A stretch of 64,000 nt of DNA from Pseudomonas kitaguniensis. Lineage in GTDB: Bacteria; Pseudomonadota; Gammaproteobacteria; Pseudomonadales; Pseudomonadaceae. Under the pieces are notes generated by a model. It saw only the letters and a list, made by a program, of their open reading frames with translations. It was not told the DNA's origin and did not search any database. Where the stretch lies: assembly GCF_009296165.1 (NCBI RefSeq), contig NZ_VUAZ01000065.1:1-64000 (forward strand), given 5' to 3'. Made by a program: the position numbers and the translations under genes. Each line of letters begins with the position of its first letter. Position 1 is the first letter of the stretch. Of this stretch, positions 26,049 to 38,200 are shown piece by piece.

Positions 26049-27902
26049 TCAGACCGCTACCACTACGATGGCGCCGATCACCAGCACGGCACCGATCGCC
26101 ATGGACGCTGCATACCAACGCAATTGGCCGGTTTCGCTGCGGCTCAGGGCGGTATGACCGGCCTTGGCGGCGCGCGGGATCAAACCAATGGTCTGGTCGA
26201 GCGGGTCTTTGCGCAGTACATGGCTGATTGCAAGGTACGGCTTGACGAACAGTTTGTCGTAGAGCCAATCGAAGCCCCAGGCAGCGAACCACCAGGCCGA
26301 CAGGAAGCGGCCGATGCCACTGTTGGCAACGCCGGTAACGAAGCGCCGCTTGCCGAGGAACAACAGCGCCGCCAGCAGGATACCGGCCAGGGCGATGGCG
26401 CCCGAGGCGATTTCCAGGCTGTGCTTGGCAGCGCCACCGGCATGCCCGGCGCTTTCCGGCAGTACACCGGCGAGTGGCGGGGTGATCAGGGCGCCGATGA
26501 ACGTCGACAGAACGATCAGCACCGACAACGGCAACCAGTGGGAGATGCCGTGGCCTGCGTGCGCTTCGGTCTTGGCTTCACCGTGGAAGGTGATGAAGAT
26601 CAGGCGGAAGGTGTACAGCGAGGTCATGAATGCACCCACCAGGCCTGCGTACAGCAGGTTCTGGTTACCGCTGGCAAACGCTTCCCAGAGGATTTCATCT
26701 TTCGAGTAGAAACCTGCGGTCACCAACGGCAGGGCAGCCAGTGCGGCGCCACCGACGATGAAGCTGGCGTAGGCCAGCGGCAGTTTCTTCCACAGGCCGC
26801 CCATCTTGAAGATGTTCTGCTCGTGATGGCAGGCAACAATCACCGCACCCGAAGCGAGGAACAACAGCGCCTTGAAGAACGCGTGCGTCATCAGGTGGAA
26901 AATCGCCGCGTCCCAGGCGCCAACGCCGAGGGCCAGGAACATATAGCCGATCTGGCTCATGGTCGAGTAGGCGAGGATGCGCTTGATGTCGGTTTGTACC
27001 AGCGCGGCGAAACCTGCCAGTACCAGCGTCACGCCGCCGACAATGCCGACAAGGTGCAGGATGTCCGGCGCCAGGGTGAACAGGCCGTGAGTACGTGCGA
27101 TCAGGTAAACACCCGCCGTTACCATGGTTGCCGCGTGAATCAGTGCAGAAACCGGGGTAGGGCCGGCCATCGCATCCGCCAGCCAGGTTTGCAGCGGCAG
27201 TTGCGCGGATTTACCCACGGCGCCGCCCAGCAGCATCAGGGTGGCGAGGGTGATCCAGAAGTCACCGACCTGGAATTTCTGCGGTGCCAGCACCAGCAGT
27301 TCCTGGATGTTCAGCGTGCCCACTTGTTGGAACAGAATGAACAGGCCGATGGCCATGAACACGTCGCCGATGCGCGTGACGATAAACGCCTTGAGCGCCG
27401 CGTTACCGTTGTTGCGGTTGCTGTAGTAGAAACCGATCAACAGGTACGAGCACAGGCCCACGCCTTCCCAGCCGAAGTACAGGAACAACAGGTTATCGCC
27501 GAGCACCAGGAACAGCATGCTCGCGATAAACAGGTTGGTGTAGGCGAAGAAGCGCGAGTAACCGGCTTCACCGCGCATGTACCAGGACGCGAACAGGTGG
27601 ATCAAGAAGCCCACACCGACGACCACGCCAAGCATGGTGATCGACAGGCCGTCGACGTAGAGGGCGAAGTTGGGCTTGAAGCCCTCAACCGACATCCACT
27701 GCCACAGCACCAGGGTGTAGTGACCGCCCTCGGGCGGCGCTACATTGAATTGCCAGATGACGTAGGCGGCAACAATCGCCGACAAGCCAATGGAGCCCAC
27801 GCCAATCAAGGCAGACAGGTTTTCCGACCAGCGCCCGCGAGAGAACGACAGCAGCAGGAAACCGATCAGGGGAAATACGAAAGTCAGAAAGATCATGTTC
27901 AT
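26049..27902 (-). CDS. nuoL: NADH-quinone oxidoreductase subunit L
   Basis: Largest antiporter-like subunit, 617 residues. It carries the [17 protein letters not shown] motif and the long C-terminal amphipathic helix region. The ATG at 27902 overlaps the nuoK stop by four bases. Together with NuoM and NuoN it couples electron transfer to proton export. Confidence 0.97.
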   Translation of the reverse strand: MNMIFLTFVFPLIGFLLLSFSRGRWSENLSALIGVGSIGLSAIVAAYVIWQFNVAPPEGGHYTLVLWQWMSVEGFKPNFALYVDGLSITMLGVVVGVGFLIHLFASWYMRGEAGYSRFFAYTNLFIASMLFLVLGDNLLFLYFGWEGVGLCSYLLIGFYYSNRNNGNAALKAFIVTRIGDVFMAIGLFILFQQVGTLNIQELLVLAPQKFQVGDFWITLATLMLLGGAVGKSAQLPLQTWLADAMAGPTPVSALIHAATMVTAGVYLIARTHGLFTLAPDILHLVGIVGGVTLVLAGFAALVQTDIKRILAYSTMSQIGYMFLALGVGAWDAAIFHLMTHAFFKALLFLASGAVIVACHHEQNIFKMGGLWKKLPLAYASFIVGGAALAALPLVTAGFYSKDEILWEAFASGNQNLLYAGLVGAFMTSLYTFRLIFITFHGEAKTEAHAGHGISHWLPLSVLIVLSTFIGALITPPLAGVLPESAGHAGGAAKHSLEIASGAIALAGILLAALLFLGKRRFVTGVANSGIGRFLSAWWFAAWGFDWLYDKLFVKPYLAISHVLRKDPLDQTIGLIPRAAKAGHTALSRSETGQLRWYAASMAIGAVLVIGAIVVVAV

Positions 27903-28207
27903 CCGCGCATCTCACTGGCAGCGTCGATATCAAGCGTGTGGAAGCGACGATACAGCTGCAGCAGGATCGCCAGACCAATACTGGCCTCGGCGGCTGCCAG
28001 GCTGATCACCAGGATGAACATGACTTGCCCATCCGGCTGGCCCCAACGTGCGCCCGCTACGATGAACGCGAGTGCGGCGGCGTTCATCATGATTTCCAGG
28101 CTCATCAACACGAACAAAATGTTACGGCGAACCATCAGGCCGACCAGGCCAAGGCAGAACAGGATGCCGGCGACCGCCAGACCATGCTCCAAAGGGATAG
28201 CAGGCAT
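27899..28207 (-). CDS. nuoK: NADH-quinone oxidoreductase subunit K
   Basis: 102 residues, three membrane helices with the conserved glutamate in S-L-E-I-M-M-N-A-A. Two in-frame ATGs exist, at 28213 and 28207. The latter is eight bases from the AAGGAG (28215-28220) and gives the usual 102-residue protein; the former is only two bases from it, so 28207 is preferred. Confidence 0.95.
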   Translation of the reverse strand: MPAIPLEHGLAVAGILFCLGLVGLMVRRNILFVLMSLEIMMNAAALAFIVAGARWGQPDGQVMFILVISLAAAEASIGLAILLQLYRRFHTLDIDAASEMRG

Positions 28208-28209
28208 CG

Positions 28210-28713
28210 TCATTGCTCCTTGGCTTCGTTGCGGCCCAAGTGGAAGGCGGTGATGACTGCAGCCAGCAGCAGCATCGAAGCCAGTTCGACCACCAGCAGG
28301 TACGGGCCGAACAGGCTGATGCCCACGGCTTTTGCGTCCACGGTGGTGTGGCCGATGGCCTGGCCGCTCTGGTGAGCGAACAGCACATACAGCAGTTCAG
28401 CCAGCAGCAGCGCTGCCAGGATTACCGGGCCGAGCCAGATGCCGGGCTTGAGCCAGACGCGTTCCTGGGCAACCGACGCCGGGCCGAGGTTAAGCATCAT
28501 CACCACAAACACGAACAGCACCATGATGGCGCCGGCGTAGGCGATCACTTCCAGCACACCGGCGAACGGTGCGCCGAGGCTGAAGAAGGTCATGGCCACG
28601 GCGATCAGCGAAATGATCAGGTAGAGCAGGGCGTGCACAGGGTTAGTGTTGGTGATCACGCGAAGCGTGGACACCACTGCAATACCCGATGCGAAATAGA
28701 AAGCGAATTCCAT
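28210..28713 (-). CDS. nuoJ: NADH-quinone oxidoreductase subunit J
   Basis: 167 residues, about five membrane helices; [18 protein letters not shown] is the diagnostic pi-bulge helix. It starts nine bases after nuoI and is followed immediately by nuoK. Confidence 0.96.
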   Translation of the reverse strand: MEFAFYFASGIAVVSTLRVITNTNPVHALLYLIISLIAVAMTFFSLGAPFAGVLEVIAYAGAIMVLFVFVVMMLNLGPASVAQERVWLKPGIWLGPVILAALLLAELLYVLFAHQSGQAIGHTTVDAKAVGISLFGPYLLVVELASMLLLAAVITAFHLGRNEAKEQ

Positions 28714-28722
28714 CTTTCTTCC

Positions 28723-29271
28723 TTAAGGCAGCAAGCTCTTCACGTTGATCGGCTCGGCTTCGTTTTGTGCGGCGCCTTTCGGCTTACCGGCAACGGCCAT
28801 ACCTGCAACACGATAGAAGTTGTAATCAGGGTTTTTACCGGGACCAGAGATCAACAGATCTTCTTTCTCGTACACCAGGTCCTGACGTTTGAACTCGGCC
28901 ATCTCGAAATCCGGTGTCAGCTGGATCGCGGTGGTCGGGCAAGCTTCCTCGCAGAGGCCGCAGAAAATGCAGCGCGAGAAGTTGATGCGGAAGAAGTCCG
29001 GGTACCAGCGACCGTCTTCGGTTTCAGCTTTCTGCAGGGAGATGCAACCCACCGGGCACGCCACGGCGCACAGGTTGCAGGCAACGCAACGCTCTTCGCC
29101 ATCGGGGTCGCGAGTCAGTACGATGCGGCCGCGATAGCGCGGCGGCAGGTACACCGCTTCTTCCGGGTATTGCAGGGTGTCGCGTTTGCGAAAGCCGTGA
29201 CCGAACACCATCACCAGGCTGCGCAATTGGGTACCAGTACCCTTAACGATGTCGCCAATATATTTGAACAT
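28723..29271 (-). CDS. nuoI: NADH-quinone oxidoreductase subunit I
   Basis: 182 residues, a peripheral ferredoxin-like subunit. Two 4Fe-4S motifs are intact: [12 protein letters not shown] and [12 protein letters not shown]. It carries clusters N6a and N6b that pass electrons towards NuoB. Confidence 0.97.
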   Translation of the reverse strand: MFKYIGDIVKGTGTQLRSLVMVFGHGFRKRDTLQYPEEAVYLPPRYRGRIVLTRDPDGEERCVACNLCAVACPVGCISLQKAETEDGRWYPDFFRINFSRCIFCGLCEEACPTTAIQLTPDFEMAEFKRQDLVYEKEDLLISGPGKNPDYNFYRVAGMAVAGKPKGAAQNEAEPINVKSLLP

Positions 29272-29282
29272 GGGTCAAATCC

Positions 29283-30290
29283 TCACTGAACCGCAGCCGC
29301 TGGCGTGTTCAACAACACCACAGCAGCCGTCACCAGCAAATTGATCAGGGTCAGCGGCAGGCAGAATCTCCAGCTGAAATCCATCACCTGGTCATAGCGC
29401 GGGCGCGGAATAGAGGCGCGCAGCAGGATGAACAGCATGATGAAGAACGCGGTCTTCAAGAAGAACCACAGGAATGCCAATTGCGGCAAGATGCCAAACG
29501 GTCCGTGCCAGCCGCCGAAGAACAGCGTGACCAGCAGGGCCGAGATCAAAATGATGCCGATGTATTCGCCAACGAAGAACATGCCCCACTTCATGCCAGC
29601 GTATTCAATGTGGTAACCGTCAGCCAGTTCCTGTTCTGCTTCCGGCTGGTCGAACGGGTGACGGTGAGTCACCGCCACGCCAGCGATGAAGAAGGTACAG
29701 AAGCCGAAGAACTGTGGAATGATGAACCACAGGTTCTGCGCCTGGTACTCAACGATGTCGCGCATGTTGAACGAGCCAACCTGCACCACGATGCCCATCA
29801 GCGCCAGGCCCATGAACACTTCGTAAGACACGGTTTGCGCCGACGCCCGCAAGCTGCCCAGCAGGGCGAACTTGTTGTTACTGGCCCAACCGGCGAACAG
29901 CACCGCATAGACCGACAAACCGGCCATGGCGAAGAAGAACAGCAAGCCGATGTTCAGGTCCGCGACGCCCCAGGTCGGGGTGATCGGGATGACCGCGAAG
30001 GCAATCAGCAAGGCGCTCATGGCCACCACCGGTGCCAGGGTGAAGATCACCTTGTCGGCAAACGGCGGCGTCCAGTCTTCCTTGAAGAACATTTTGAGCA
30101 TGTCGGCAGCGATCTGGAACATACCAAACGGGCCAACGCGGTTCGGGCCGTAACGGTCCTGCCACCAGCCCAGCAAGCGTCGTTCGACGAAGCTGAGCAA
30201 GGCGCCCGCAACCACCACGGCCAACAGGATCACGATGGCCTTGACGACCGAGATGATCGCGTCGATCACTTCAGGGGTGAACCAGGTCAT
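29283..30290 (-). CDS. nuoH: NADH-quinone oxidoreductase subunit H
   Basis: 335 residues, about eight membrane helices. The conserved G-P-N-R-V-G-P-F-G loop and [10 protein letters not shown] quinone-chamber motif are present. ATG overlaps the nuoG stop by four bases. It forms the quinone-binding chamber with NuoB and NuoD. Confidence 0.97.
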   Translation of the reverse strand: MTWFTPEVIDAIISVVKAIVILLAVVVAGALLSFVERRLLGWWQDRYGPNRVGPFGMFQIAADMLKMFFKEDWTPPFADKVIFTLAPVVAMSALLIAFAVIPITPTWGVADLNIGLLFFFAMAGLSVYAVLFAGWASNNKFALLGSLRASAQTVSYEVFMGLALMGIVVQVGSFNMRDIVEYQAQNLWFIIPQFFGFCTFFIAGVAVTHRHPFDQPEAEQELADGYHIEYAGMKWGMFFVGEYIGIILISALLVTLFFGGWHGPFGILPQLAFLWFFLKTAFFIMLFILLRASIPRPRYDQVMDFSWRFCLPLTLINLLVTAAVVLLNTPAAAVQ

Positions 30291-33001
30291 TGCGCTGCCT
30301 CCTGCAGACCGTCAACGGTTTTGCCAAAGATCGCCGGCGGAATACCGGCCAGGCCTTTTGGCAATGCAACCAGGCCAGCACCCAACTCCTCGTTGATGCG
30401 CAGCGGCAGACGCAGGGTCTGGCCCGCCACGCTCAGGCTGAGCAGGGCACCGTCGTTGACGCCCAGGCGATCAGCTTCGGACTTGGCCACCGACACGTAC
30501 GCTTCTGGAATGCGCTCTTGCACCGGCGCGGCTTTGGAAGAGGTCTCTTCGCTGCCGAACAAGTGGAAGAACGGCACAACCTGCCAAGTGCCTTGCGCCG
30601 GGTTGAACGGGCGCGGTACAGCGGCAAACCAGTTCAGCGCGTCGCCAGTGCTTTCGATCAGTCGAGTGCCTGGGTCACCCGCGCGGATGTGACCACCGAC
30701 TTCATCCTGGAACTTGTTCCAGGCTTGCGGCGAGTTCCAACCCGGCGACCAGGCAAACGGCACCTGTTGACGCGGTTCGACCGAACCCGAATAGCCTTCC
30801 ATGGAGAAGGCGAACGCGGTGTCGTTGTCTTGTGGCGTACGCGGTTCGTGCACGCTGATGTCGGCGCGCATCGCGGTACGGCCGGAGTAACGCAGCGGTT
30901 CACGCGCCAGTTTCAGGCCCTTGATGCGGAACGCGGCGGACGGTGCGGCGTCGACGATACGCGCAAGCTGCGGCGCGCTGGCGGCGACGGCTGCGGTGAC
31001 GTGGTCGAGCTGGGTCCAGTCAATCGGCTGGTTCAGCAAGGTCGCGCGCAGGGCATGCAGCCAGCGCCAGCCTTCGTGAACCAGAATGCTGGCGTCCATG
31101 TATTTCGGATCGAACACCTGGAAGAAGCGCTGGGCGCGGCCTTCCTGGCTGACCAGCGTACCGTCGCCTTCGGCGAAAGAGGCGGCTGGCAGCACCAGGT
31201 CGGCACGTTCGCTGGTGGCGGTTTTCTGGTGGTCGGCGACGATCAGTACTTTGGCGGCATCCAGCGCGGCGTCGACCTTGGCCGAATCCGTGCGGGTGTA
31301 CAGGTCGTTTTCCAGCACCACGATAGCGTCGGCCGTGCCGTCGATCACGCTTTGCAGGGCGGCATCCAGCGACTCGCCACCGAGCATGGCCAGGCCGAGG
31401 CTGTTGGCTTCCGGCACAACCAGGCTGATCGAGCCGTTTTTGTCACGCAGCTTCAAGGCTTTGGCGATGTTGGCAGCCGCTTCGATCAGCGCCTTGGAAC
31501 CCAGCGAGGTACCGGCGATGATCAATGGGCGCTTGGCCGCGAGCAAGGCGTCGGCGATGCGCTGGGCCAGTTCCACGGCTTCAGTGTCGAGGCCTTCAAC
31601 GGCAGGCGCGCTGGCGTCGAGGGCGTGGGCCACGGCAAAACCGATGCGGGCCAAGTCGTCCGGCGCTGCGTGCACGCATTCTTCGGCGATGTCGTCGAGC
31701 TTGGTTTCCGCCAGGCTTGCGATAAACAGCGGGTTCAGCGCGTGCTGGCCGATGTTTTTAACCGCAGCGTCGAGCCACGGCTGTACGCGCATGGCGTCGG
31801 CCATGTCTTCGGCCTTGCCTTTGACCGACTGGCGCAGCGACAGGGCGATACGCGCGGCGGTTTGTGTGAGGTCTTCACCGAGCACGAAAATCGCATCGTG
31901 GTCTTCGATGTCGCGCATGTTCGGCACCGGCAGCGGGCTGTCGTTCAGCACTTGCAGCACCAGACGGATGCGCTCCAGTTCACCGGCTTCGATACCCGAG
32001 TAGAAGTGCTCGGCGCCGACCAGCTCGCGCAGCGCGTAGTTGCTTTCGAGGCTGGCGCGCGGCGAACCGATACCGACGATGTTGCGACCGCGCAGCAGCT
32101 CGGCGGCTTTATCCAGCGCAGCGTCGAGGCTCAGCTTGGCACCATCGGCCAGCAGCGGCTGGCGCGGGCGGTCTTCGCGGTTGACGTAGCCATAACCGAA
32201 GCGGCCACGGTCGCACAGGAAGTACTGGTTGACCGAACCGTTGAAGCGGTTTTCGATGCGGCGCAGTTCGCCGTAACGTTCGCCCGGCGAGATGTTGCAG
32301 CCGCTGGAGCAGCCATGGCAGATGCTCGGCGAGAACTGCATGTCCCACTTGCGGTTGTAGCGCTCGGAGTGGGTTTTGTCGGTAAACACACCGGTCGGGC
32401 AGACCTCGGTGAGGTTGCCCGAGAATTCGCTTTCGAGCACGCCGTCTTCAACACGACCGAAGTACACGTTGTCGTGGGCGCCGAAGACGCCGAGGTCGGT
32501 GCCGCCGGCGTAGTCTTTATAGAAGCGTACGCAACGGTAACAGGCGATGCAGCGGTTCATTTCGTGGGAAATGAACGGGCCGAGTTGCTGGTTTTGGTGA
32601 GTACGCTTGGTGAAGCGATAACGCCGCTCGTTGTGGCCGGTCATCACCGTCATGTCTTGCAGGTGGCAGTGACCGCCTTCCTCACAGACCGGGCAGTCGT
32701 GAGGGTGGTTGGTCATCAGCCATTCGACCACACTGGCGCGGAACGCCTTGGATTCTTCATCTTCGATGGAGATCCAGGTGTTGTCGGTGGCTGGCGTCAT
32801 GCAGGACATGACGATACGACCACGGGTGTCGTTCTCGTCGGTGTATTGCTTGACCGCACACTGGCGACAGGCACCGACGCTACCAAGCGCTGGGTGCCAG
32901 CAGAAATACGGGATGTCGAGGCCTAGTGACAGACATGCCTGTAACAGGTTGTCCGCCCCATCGACTTCGAGCGCTTTGCCGTCTACGTGGATAGTGGCCA
33001 T
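30287..33001 (-). CDS. nuoG: NADH-quinone oxidoreductase subunit G
   Basis: 904 residues, the usual pseudomonad size. N-terminal 2Fe-2S ferredoxin motif (C-W-H-P, G-A-C-R-Q-C), the H-x3-C-x2-C motif in [12 protein letters not shown], a pair of 4Fe-4S sites ([18 protein letters not shown]) and a molybdopterin-type C-terminal domain that no longer binds a cofactor. The stop overlaps the nuoH start. A 135-base gap with a hairpin separates it from nuoF. Confidence 0.97.
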   Translation of the reverse strand: MATIHVDGKALEVDGADNLLQACLSLGLDIPYFCWHPALGSVGACRQCAVKQYTDENDTRGRIVMSCMTPATDNTWISIEDEESKAFRASVVEWLMTNHPHDCPVCEEGGHCHLQDMTVMTGHNERRYRFTKRTHQNQQLGPFISHEMNRCIACYRCVRFYKDYAGGTDLGVFGAHDNVYFGRVEDGVLESEFSGNLTEVCPTGVFTDKTHSERYNRKWDMQFSPSICHGCSSGCNISPGERYGELRRIENRFNGSVNQYFLCDRGRFGYGYVNREDRPRQPLLADGAKLSLDAALDKAAELLRGRNIVGIGSPRASLESNYALRELVGAEHFYSGIEAGELERIRLVLQVLNDSPLPVPNMRDIEDHDAIFVLGEDLTQTAARIALSLRQSVKGKAEDMADAMRVQPWLDAAVKNIGQHALNPLFIASLAETKLDDIAEECVHAAPDDLARIGFAVAHALDASAPAVEGLDTEAVELAQRIADALLAAKRPLIIAGTSLGSKALIEAAANIAKALKLRDKNGSISLVVPEANSLGLAMLGGESLDAALQSVIDGTADAIVVLENDLYTRTDSAKVDAALDAAKVLIVADHQKTATSERADLVLPAASFAEGDGTLVSQEGRAQRFFQVFDPKYMDASILVHEGWRWLHALRATLLNQPIDWTQLDHVTAAVAASAPQLARIVDAAPSAAFRIKGLKLAREPLRYSGRTAMRADISVHEPRTPQDNDTAFAFSMEGYSGSVEPRQQVPFAWSPGWNSPQAWNKFQDEVGGHIRAGDPGTRLIESTGDALNWFAAVPRPFNPAQGTWQVVPFFHLFGSEETSSKAAPVQERIPEAYVSVAKSEADRLGVNDGALLSLSVAGQTLRLPLRINEELGAGLVALPKGLAGIPPAIFGKTVDGLQEAAQ

Positions 33002-33102
33002 GGTTCAAAGGTCTTCGTTGGCCCGTTGTCAGCGGGCGTGGCTAATGGAATCTTGTTATTCATGTGCATCTACACAGCCTTTACGGCGTCAGCACATGAG
33101 CA

Positions 33103-33126
33103 GGCGCAGGGCACGGACCCTGCGCC
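33103..33126. promoter_or_regulatory. Hairpin in the nuoF-nuoG gap
   Basis: GGCGCAGGG (33103-33111) and CCCTGCGCC (33118-33126) form a perfect nine-pair stem with a six-base loop, 11 bases past the nuoF stop. There is no T-tract, so it is more likely an mRNA-processing or attenuating element than a full terminator, since nuoG-N must be expressed. Confidence 0.5.
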
Positions 33127-33136
33127 AGGTTATGCG

Positions 33137-34492
33137 TTACGCGCCGACTACGATCGGCCTCGCCAGAGGCGGGACGGCGGCGCTGGTAGGCGCGATGCCG
33201 GCTTCGAACTCCGAGCGGAAGTATTTGATTGCGCTGCCCAATGGCTCCACGGCGCCCGGTGCGTGAGCACAGAAGGTCTTGCCAGGGCCGAGAAAACCGA
33301 CCAGACCGAGCAAGGTTTCGATGTCACCTTCGCGGCCTTCGCCGTTTTCCAGGGCCATCAGCAGCTTCACGCTCCACGGCAAACCGTCGCGGCATGGGGT
33401 GCAGAACCCGCAGGATTCGCGGGAGAAGAACTGCTCCATGTTGCGCAGCAACGACACCATGTTCACGGTGTTGTCCACCGCCATCGCCAGGCCAGTACCC
33501 ATCCGGGTGCCAACCTTGCCGATGCCGCCAGCATACATTTGTGCGTCGAGGTGCTCGGGCAGCAGGAAGCCGGTGCCGGCGCCGCCTGGCTGCCAGGCTT
33601 TCAAGGTGTAGCCGTCGCGCATGCCGCCGGCGTAGTCCTCGAACAACTCGCGCGCGGTCACGCCGAATGGCAGCTCCCACAGGCCAGGGTTCTTGACCTT
33701 GCCGGAGAAGCCCATGAGCTTGGTGCCCATGTCTTCACTGCCTTCGCGGGCCAACGATTTGTACCACTCCACGCCATCGCCGATGATCGCCGGCACGTTG
33801 CACAGGGTTTCAACGTTGTTCACGCACGTCGGCTTGCCCCACACGCCAACGGCGGCAGGGAAGGGCGGCTTGGAACGCGGGTTGGCGCGGCGGCCTTCGA
33901 GGGAGTTGATCAGTGCGGTTTCTTCACCGCAGATGTAACGCCCGGCGCCGGTGTGCACGAACAGTTCGAAGTCAAAACCCGAACCGAGGATGTTCTTGCC
34001 CAGCAGGCCAGCGGCTTTGGCTTCTTGCACGGCACGGTTGAGGTGCTTGGCGGCGGTGGTGTATTCGCCGCGCAGGAAGATGTAGCCACGGTAGGTTTTC
34101 AACGCACGGGCGCTGATCAGCATGCCTTCGATCAGCAGATGGGGCAGTTGCTCCATCAGCATGCGGTCTTTCCAGGTGTTCGGCTCCATTTCATCCGCGT
34201 TGCACAGCAGGTAGCGGATGTTGATGGATTCGTCTTTGGGCATCAGGCCCCACTTTACCCCGGTGGGGAAGCCAGCACCGCCGCGACCTTTAAGGCCTGC
34301 GTCTTTCACGGTCTGGACGATGTCGTCCTGGGCCATCTCGGCGAAGGCTTTGCGCGCCGCCGCGTAACCGTTCTTGGCCTGGTATTCGTCGAGCCATACC
34401 GCCTCGCCGTCGTCACGCAGGCGCCAGGTCAGCGGGTGGGTCTCGGCCGAACGCTTGATCAGGTTGGCCGGGCCAAAGGAAGTCAGGGTCAT
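33137..34492 (-). CDS. nuoF: NADH-quinone oxidoreductase subunit F
   Basis: 451 residues, the NADH- and FMN-binding subunit. NADH-binding [13 protein letters not shown] and 4Fe-4S motif [10 protein letters not shown] are intact. The ATG overlaps the nuoE stop (ATGA). It takes hydride from NADH and passes electrons to NuoE and NuoG. Confidence 0.97.
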   Translation of the reverse strand: MTLTSFGPANLIKRSAETHPLTWRLRDDGEAVWLDEYQAKNGYAAARKAFAEMAQDDIVQTVKDAGLKGRGGAGFPTGVKWGLMPKDESINIRYLLCNADEMEPNTWKDRMLMEQLPHLLIEGMLISARALKTYRGYIFLRGEYTTAAKHLNRAVQEAKAAGLLGKNILGSGFDFELFVHTGAGRYICGEETALINSLEGRRANPRSKPPFPAAVGVWGKPTCVNNVETLCNVPAIIGDGVEWYKSLAREGSEDMGTKLMGFSGKVKNPGLWELPFGVTARELFEDYAGGMRDGYTLKAWQPGGAGTGFLLPEHLDAQMYAGGIGKVGTRMGTGLAMAVDNTVNMVSLLRNMEQFFSRESCGFCTPCRDGLPWSVKLLMALENGEGREGDIETLLGLVGFLGPGKTFCAHAPGAVEPLGSAIKYFRSEFEAGIAPTSAAVPPLARPIVVGA

Positions 34493-34985
34493 GGGTAGCC
34501 CTCGAGCAATTGGGTCACGCCAGCAGGCTGCACGTCACCGAATGTGTCGTCGTCGATCATCAACGCCGGCGCCTTGTCGCAGTTGCCCAGGCAGCACACC
34601 GGCAGCAGCGTGAAGCGGCCGTCGGCGGTGGTTTGGCCGAGGCCGATGCCCAGTTTGGCCTGGATTTCGCTGACCACCGACTCGTGGCCACCGATGTAGC
34701 AAACCATGCTGTCGCACACGCGAATAATGTGGCGGCCCACCGGCTGGCGGAAGATCTGGCTATAGAACGTCGCCACGCCTTCCACGTCGCTGGCCGGAAT
34801 GCCGAGCATATCGCCGATGGCGTAGAGGGCGCCGTCCGGCACCCAGCCACGTTCCTTCTGGACGATCTTCAAGGCTTCGATCGACGCGCGCGCGGGTCTT
34901 CGTAGTGATGCAGCTCGTGCTCGATGGCCGAGCGCTCGGTTTCACTCAGGGTGAAACGGTCTGTCTGGATAAGCGTGCTATTCAT
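34489..34985 (-). CDS. nuoE: NADH-quinone oxidoreductase subunit E, frameshifted in this sequence
   Basis: The start at 34985 reads [17 protein letters not shown] and continues to H-H-Y-E-D-P-R-A, then hits a stop. Another frame takes up [18 protein letters not shown] and runs to the stop at 34489. The break is in a (CG)5 tract at 34885-34894, where one base is missing; with it restored the protein has 165 residues, the normal length. The 2Fe-2S cysteines ([16 protein letters not shown]) are intact. All other nuo genes are open, so a sequencing error is the simplest reading; a true null would disable complex I. Confidence 0.9.
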
Positions 34986-34987
34986 GC

Positions 34988-36772
34988 TTAGCGGTCCACG
35001 TCGGCCATAACGAAATCGATACTACCCAGGTACGCAATCAAGTCCGCGACCATTTCACCTTTGATCACCGAAGGGATCTGCTGCAGGTGCGGGAAGCTTG
35101 GGGTACGAATCCGGGTGCGGTAGCTCATGGTGCCGCCATCGCTCGTCAGGTAATAACTGTTGATACCCTTGGTCGCTTCAATCATCTGGAAGGATTCGTT
35201 GGCCGGCATTACCGGGCCCCACGAAACTTGCAGGAAGTGCGTGATCAGGGTTTCGATGTGCTGCAGCGTGCGCTCTTTCGGCGGCGGCGTGGTCAGTGGG
35301 TGATCCGCCTTGTACGGGCCGGCCGGCATGTTGCGCATGCACTGCTCAATGATCTTCAGGCTCTGGCGCATTTCTTCAACGCGCACGATGCAACGGTCAT
35401 AGGCATCGCCGTTGGCCGCCAGCGGTACTTCGAATTCGAAGTTCTCGTAGCCGGAGTACGGGCGCGCTTTACGCAGGTCGAAATCGCAACCGGTGGAACG
35501 CAAGCCGGCACCGGTGACGCCCCATTCCAGTGCCTCTTTGGTGTTGTAGGCCGCGACGCCGATGGTACGGCCCTTGAGAATGCTGTTGTCCAACGCGGCT
35601 TTCTGGTACTCGTCCAGACGCTTGGGCATCCAGTCGATGAATTCCTTGACCAGCCGCTCCCAACCGTTCGGCAGGTCGTGGGCCACGCCGCCAATGCGAT
35701 ACCAGGCCGGGTGCAGGCGGAAACCGGTCACCGCTTCGATCACCTTGTAGGCGCGCTGACGGTCGGTGAAGGTAAAAAACACCGGGGTCATGGCGCCGAC
35801 GTCCTGAATATACGTACCCAGGAACAGCAGGTGGCTGGTGATGCGGAAGAACTCGGCCATCATGATGCGGATGGTGTCGACGCGGTCCGGCACCTTGATA
35901 CCGGCGAGCTTCTCGACCGAGAGCACGTAGGGCAGGTTGTTCATCACGCCGCCGAGGTAGTCGATACGGTCGGTGTACGGGATGAAACTGTGCCAGGACT
36001 GACGCTCGGCCATTTTTTCGGCACCACGGTGGTGGTAACCGACGTCCGGCACGCAGTCGACGATTTCTTCGCCGTCCAGTTGCAGGATGATACGGAACGC
36101 ACCGTGCGCCGAAGGGTGGTTCGGGCCAAGGTTGAGGAACATGTAGTCCTCGTTGGTGCCGGAACGCTTCATGCCCCAGTCTTCAGGGCGAAAGCGCGCA
36201 GCTTCCTCTTCCAGCTGCTGTTTGGCCAGGGTCAGGCTGAACGGGTCGAATTCAGTCGCGCGGGCAGGGAAGTCCTTGCGCAGCGGGTGACCTTCCCAGG
36301 TCGGCGGCATCATGATGCGCGACAGGTGCGGGTGGCCCGGGAAGTCGATGCCGAACATGTCCCAGACTTCGCGCTCGTACCAGTTGGCGTTGGGCCAGAT
36401 GCCGGTCACGGTCGGCACGCTCAGGTCGCTTTCGCTCAGCGCAACCTTGATCATCACGTCGCTGTTACGTTCCAGCGACATCAGGTGGTAGAACACGGTG
36501 AAATCGGCGCCGCTCGGCAGCCCTTGGCGCTTGGTGCGCAAGCGCTCGTCCACGCCATGCAGGTCATAGAGCATGACGTACGGCTTGGGCAGGTTGCGCA
36601 GGAAGCTCAGTACTTCGACGAGCTTGGCGCGCGCCACCCACAGCACCGGCATACCGGTGCGCGTGGCCTGGGCGGTGAAGGCCTCAGGGCCAAAACGGTG
36701 ATTGAGTTCGACGACCACATCCTGGTCGTCTGCCTTATAAGGCGGGATGCGTCGAGCACTGCCTGTAGTCAT
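34988..36772 (-). CDS. nuoCD: NADH-quinone oxidoreductase subunit C/D (fused)
   Basis: 594 residues: a NuoC 30-kDa-type domain (about 1-180, with [12 protein letters not shown]) fused to a NuoD 49-kDa domain (about 205-594, with [10 protein letters not shown] and the C-terminal P-S-F-P-H-L-Q). The fusion is known from Pseudomonas and E. coli. It stops two bases before nuoE and starts 72 bases after nuoB. Confidence 0.97.
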   Translation of the reverse strand: MTTGSARRIPPYKADDQDVVVELNHRFGPEAFTAQATRTGMPVLWVARAKLVEVLSFLRNLPKPYVMLYDLHGVDERLRTKRQGLPSGADFTVFYHLMSLERNSDVMIKVALSESDLSVPTVTGIWPNANWYEREVWDMFGIDFPGHPHLSRIMMPPTWEGHPLRKDFPARATEFDPFSLTLAKQQLEEEAARFRPEDWGMKRSGTNEDYMFLNLGPNHPSAHGAFRIILQLDGEEIVDCVPDVGYHHRGAEKMAERQSWHSFIPYTDRIDYLGGVMNNLPYVLSVEKLAGIKVPDRVDTIRIMMAEFFRITSHLLFLGTYIQDVGAMTPVFFTFTDRQRAYKVIEAVTGFRLHPAWYRIGGVAHDLPNGWERLVKEFIDWMPKRLDEYQKAALDNSILKGRTIGVAAYNTKEALEWGVTGAGLRSTGCDFDLRKARPYSGYENFEFEVPLAANGDAYDRCIVRVEEMRQSLKIIEQCMRNMPAGPYKADHPLTTPPPKERTLQHIETLITHFLQVSWGPVMPANESFQMIEATKGINSYYLTSDGGTMSYRTRIRTPSFPHLQQIPSVIKGEMVADLIAYLGSIDFVMADVDR

Positions 36773-36844
36773 GGTTTTTTATCGCTTTGGGTCAACGTAA
36801 AGAATGAAGCCAGGTGTTCGTTCTATATAAGAAGCGGTGCTGGA

Positions 36845-37519
36845 TCAGACTTCGTCGGGGCTGCGCAGGTTGGTGACTGCGATACGCTGTTCGCGGCGCT
36901 GTTCCTTTTGCGACGGCATCTCGGCGCGGTACACGCCTTGATCGCCGACAACCCAGGACAACGGGCGACGCTCCTTGCCAATCGATTCCTGCAACAGCAT
37001 CAAGCCTTGCAAAAATGCTTCAGGGCGGGGCGGGCAGCCAGGCACGTAGACGTCCACGGGCAGGAACTTGTCCACGCCCTGAACCACCGAGTAGATGTCA
37101 TACATGCCGCCGGAGTTGGCGCACGAACCCATGGAGATAACCCACTTCGGTTCAAGCATTTGCTCGTAGAGGCGCTGAATGATCGGCGCCATCTTGATAA
37201 AGCAGGTGCCAGCGATAACCATGAAGTCGGCCTGACGCGGTGATGCCCGGATAACTTCGGCGCCAAAGCGCGCGATGTCGTGGGGCGCCGTGAAGGCAGT
37301 GGTCATTTCCACGTAGCAGCATGACAGGCCAAAGTTGTACGGCCACAAGGAGTTTTTACGCCCCCAGTTAACCGCGCCACTCAGCACGTCTTCGAGCTTG
37401 CCCATGTAGATGTTTTTGTGGACTTGGTCTTCTAACGGGTCGGAAACGGTTTCCCGTTCGCCGATGGGGTACTGCTCGTTAGGAGCATCCGGGTCGATCC
37501 TGGTGAGATTGTATTGCAT
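36845..37519 (-). CDS. nuoB: NADH-quinone oxidoreductase subunit B
   Basis: 224 residues. The N2 cluster ligands appear in [18 protein letters not shown] and V-P-G-C-P-P-R-P-E. The ATG at 37519 is preferred to an in-frame TTG at 37525. N2 is the last Fe-S cluster before quinone. Confidence 0.97.
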   Translation of the reverse strand: MQYNLTRIDPDAPNEQYPIGERETVSDPLEDQVHKNIYMGKLEDVLSGAVNWGRKNSLWPYNFGLSCCYVEMTTAFTAPHDIARFGAEVIRASPRQADFMVIAGTCFIKMAPIIQRLYEQMLEPKWVISMGSCANSGGMYDIYSVVQGVDKFLPVDVYVPGCPPRPEAFLQGLMLLQESIGKERRPLSWVVGDQGVYRAEMPSQKEQRREQRIAVTNLRSPDEV

Positions 37520-37529
37520 CGCCAAAGCC

Positions 37530-37943
37530 TCATTGTTTCAGCTTCGCTTGCCGCTTGCGACGAGCTTCCGGAGCCCAATCAAGGGCGCCCACTCGAAATA
37601 GGTAGACAAGGCCTGCCAACAGAATTGCTATGAAAACGAGAGCTTCGACGAATCCGGTCCAGCCGCTTTCGCGGACAGACACAGACCAGGCAAAGAGAAA
37701 AAGGGCTTCGATGTCGAAGATCACGAAGAGCATCGCGACCAGATAGAATTTGGCTGAGAGCCGCAAGCGGGCGCCACCTGTGGGCAGCATGCCGGACTCG
37801 AACGGTTCATTTTTGCTGCGCCCCCAGGCTTTTGACCCAAGAAGGCTGGAGACACCGAGCATGAAGGCGCAAAGGCCTACAACACCGAGGAGGAAAATGG
37901 CAAAGCCCCAGTTGTGGGCGATGAGTCCTGTCGCTTCGGTCAT
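37530..37943 (-). CDS. nuoA: NADH-quinone oxidoreductase subunit A
   Basis: 137 residues, three membrane helices, with the conserved K-N-E-P-F-E-S-G segment and F-L-F-A-W-S. The ATG at 37943 follows AAGGA by ten bases; the frame is open further upstream but without family similarity. First gene of the operon. Confidence 0.95.
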   Translation of the reverse strand: MTEATGLIAHNWGFAIFLLGVVGLCAFMLGVSSLLGSKAWGRSKNEPFESGMLPTGGARLRLSAKFYLVAMLFVIFDIEALFLFAWSVSVRESGWTGFVEALVFIAILLAGLVYLFRVGALDWAPEARRKRQAKLKQ

Positions 37944-38033
37944 GCTGGAAATCCTTAACAGAGAGCAAAAGCCTCTGAGCTCGAAAAAGTAACGAGGCAG
38001 TGACGATATGTCGCACTGCAATCAATCGCGGTG

Positions 38034-38062
38034 ATTTTATGGCTAAACACCGGGCAAGTAAA
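38034..38062 (-). promoter_or_regulatory. Candidate sigma-70 promoter of nuoA
   Basis: On the minus strand, TTTACT (38062-38057) and TAAAAT (38039-38034) are separated by 17 bases, a fair match to TTGACA/TATAAT. It lies about 90 bases upstream of nuoA. No experimental support is visible. Confidence 0.45.
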
Positions 38063-38200
38063 ATTCCGAGAGCGAAATTATTCGATGGAATAAGCACATA
38101 GTGCACCTTCTTGGGGCTTTGGCCCATGCGGGGCGGGCGTTAGCGGGTTTTTGAGTAATTAACTTTTGTTTGTTCGACAGCGCAGTTTTCATGTTCTAAA

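Noticed and set aside
26124-28253. A very long open frame (709 codons) on the plus strand opposite nuoL, nuoK and nuoJ
   Set aside because: It is antisense to well-supported nuo genes, with composition rich in Q, R and H typical of the reverse frame of GC-rich codons, and shows no family similarity.
30290-32926. An 878-codon open frame opposite nuoG
   Set aside because: Same reason: reverse-frame shadow of a GC-rich gene, no domains, no ribosome-binding site.
35087-37243. A 718-codon open frame opposite nuoCD and nuoB
   Set aside because: Reverse-frame shadow; crosses the real nuoB-nuoCD boundary without any sign of a domain.
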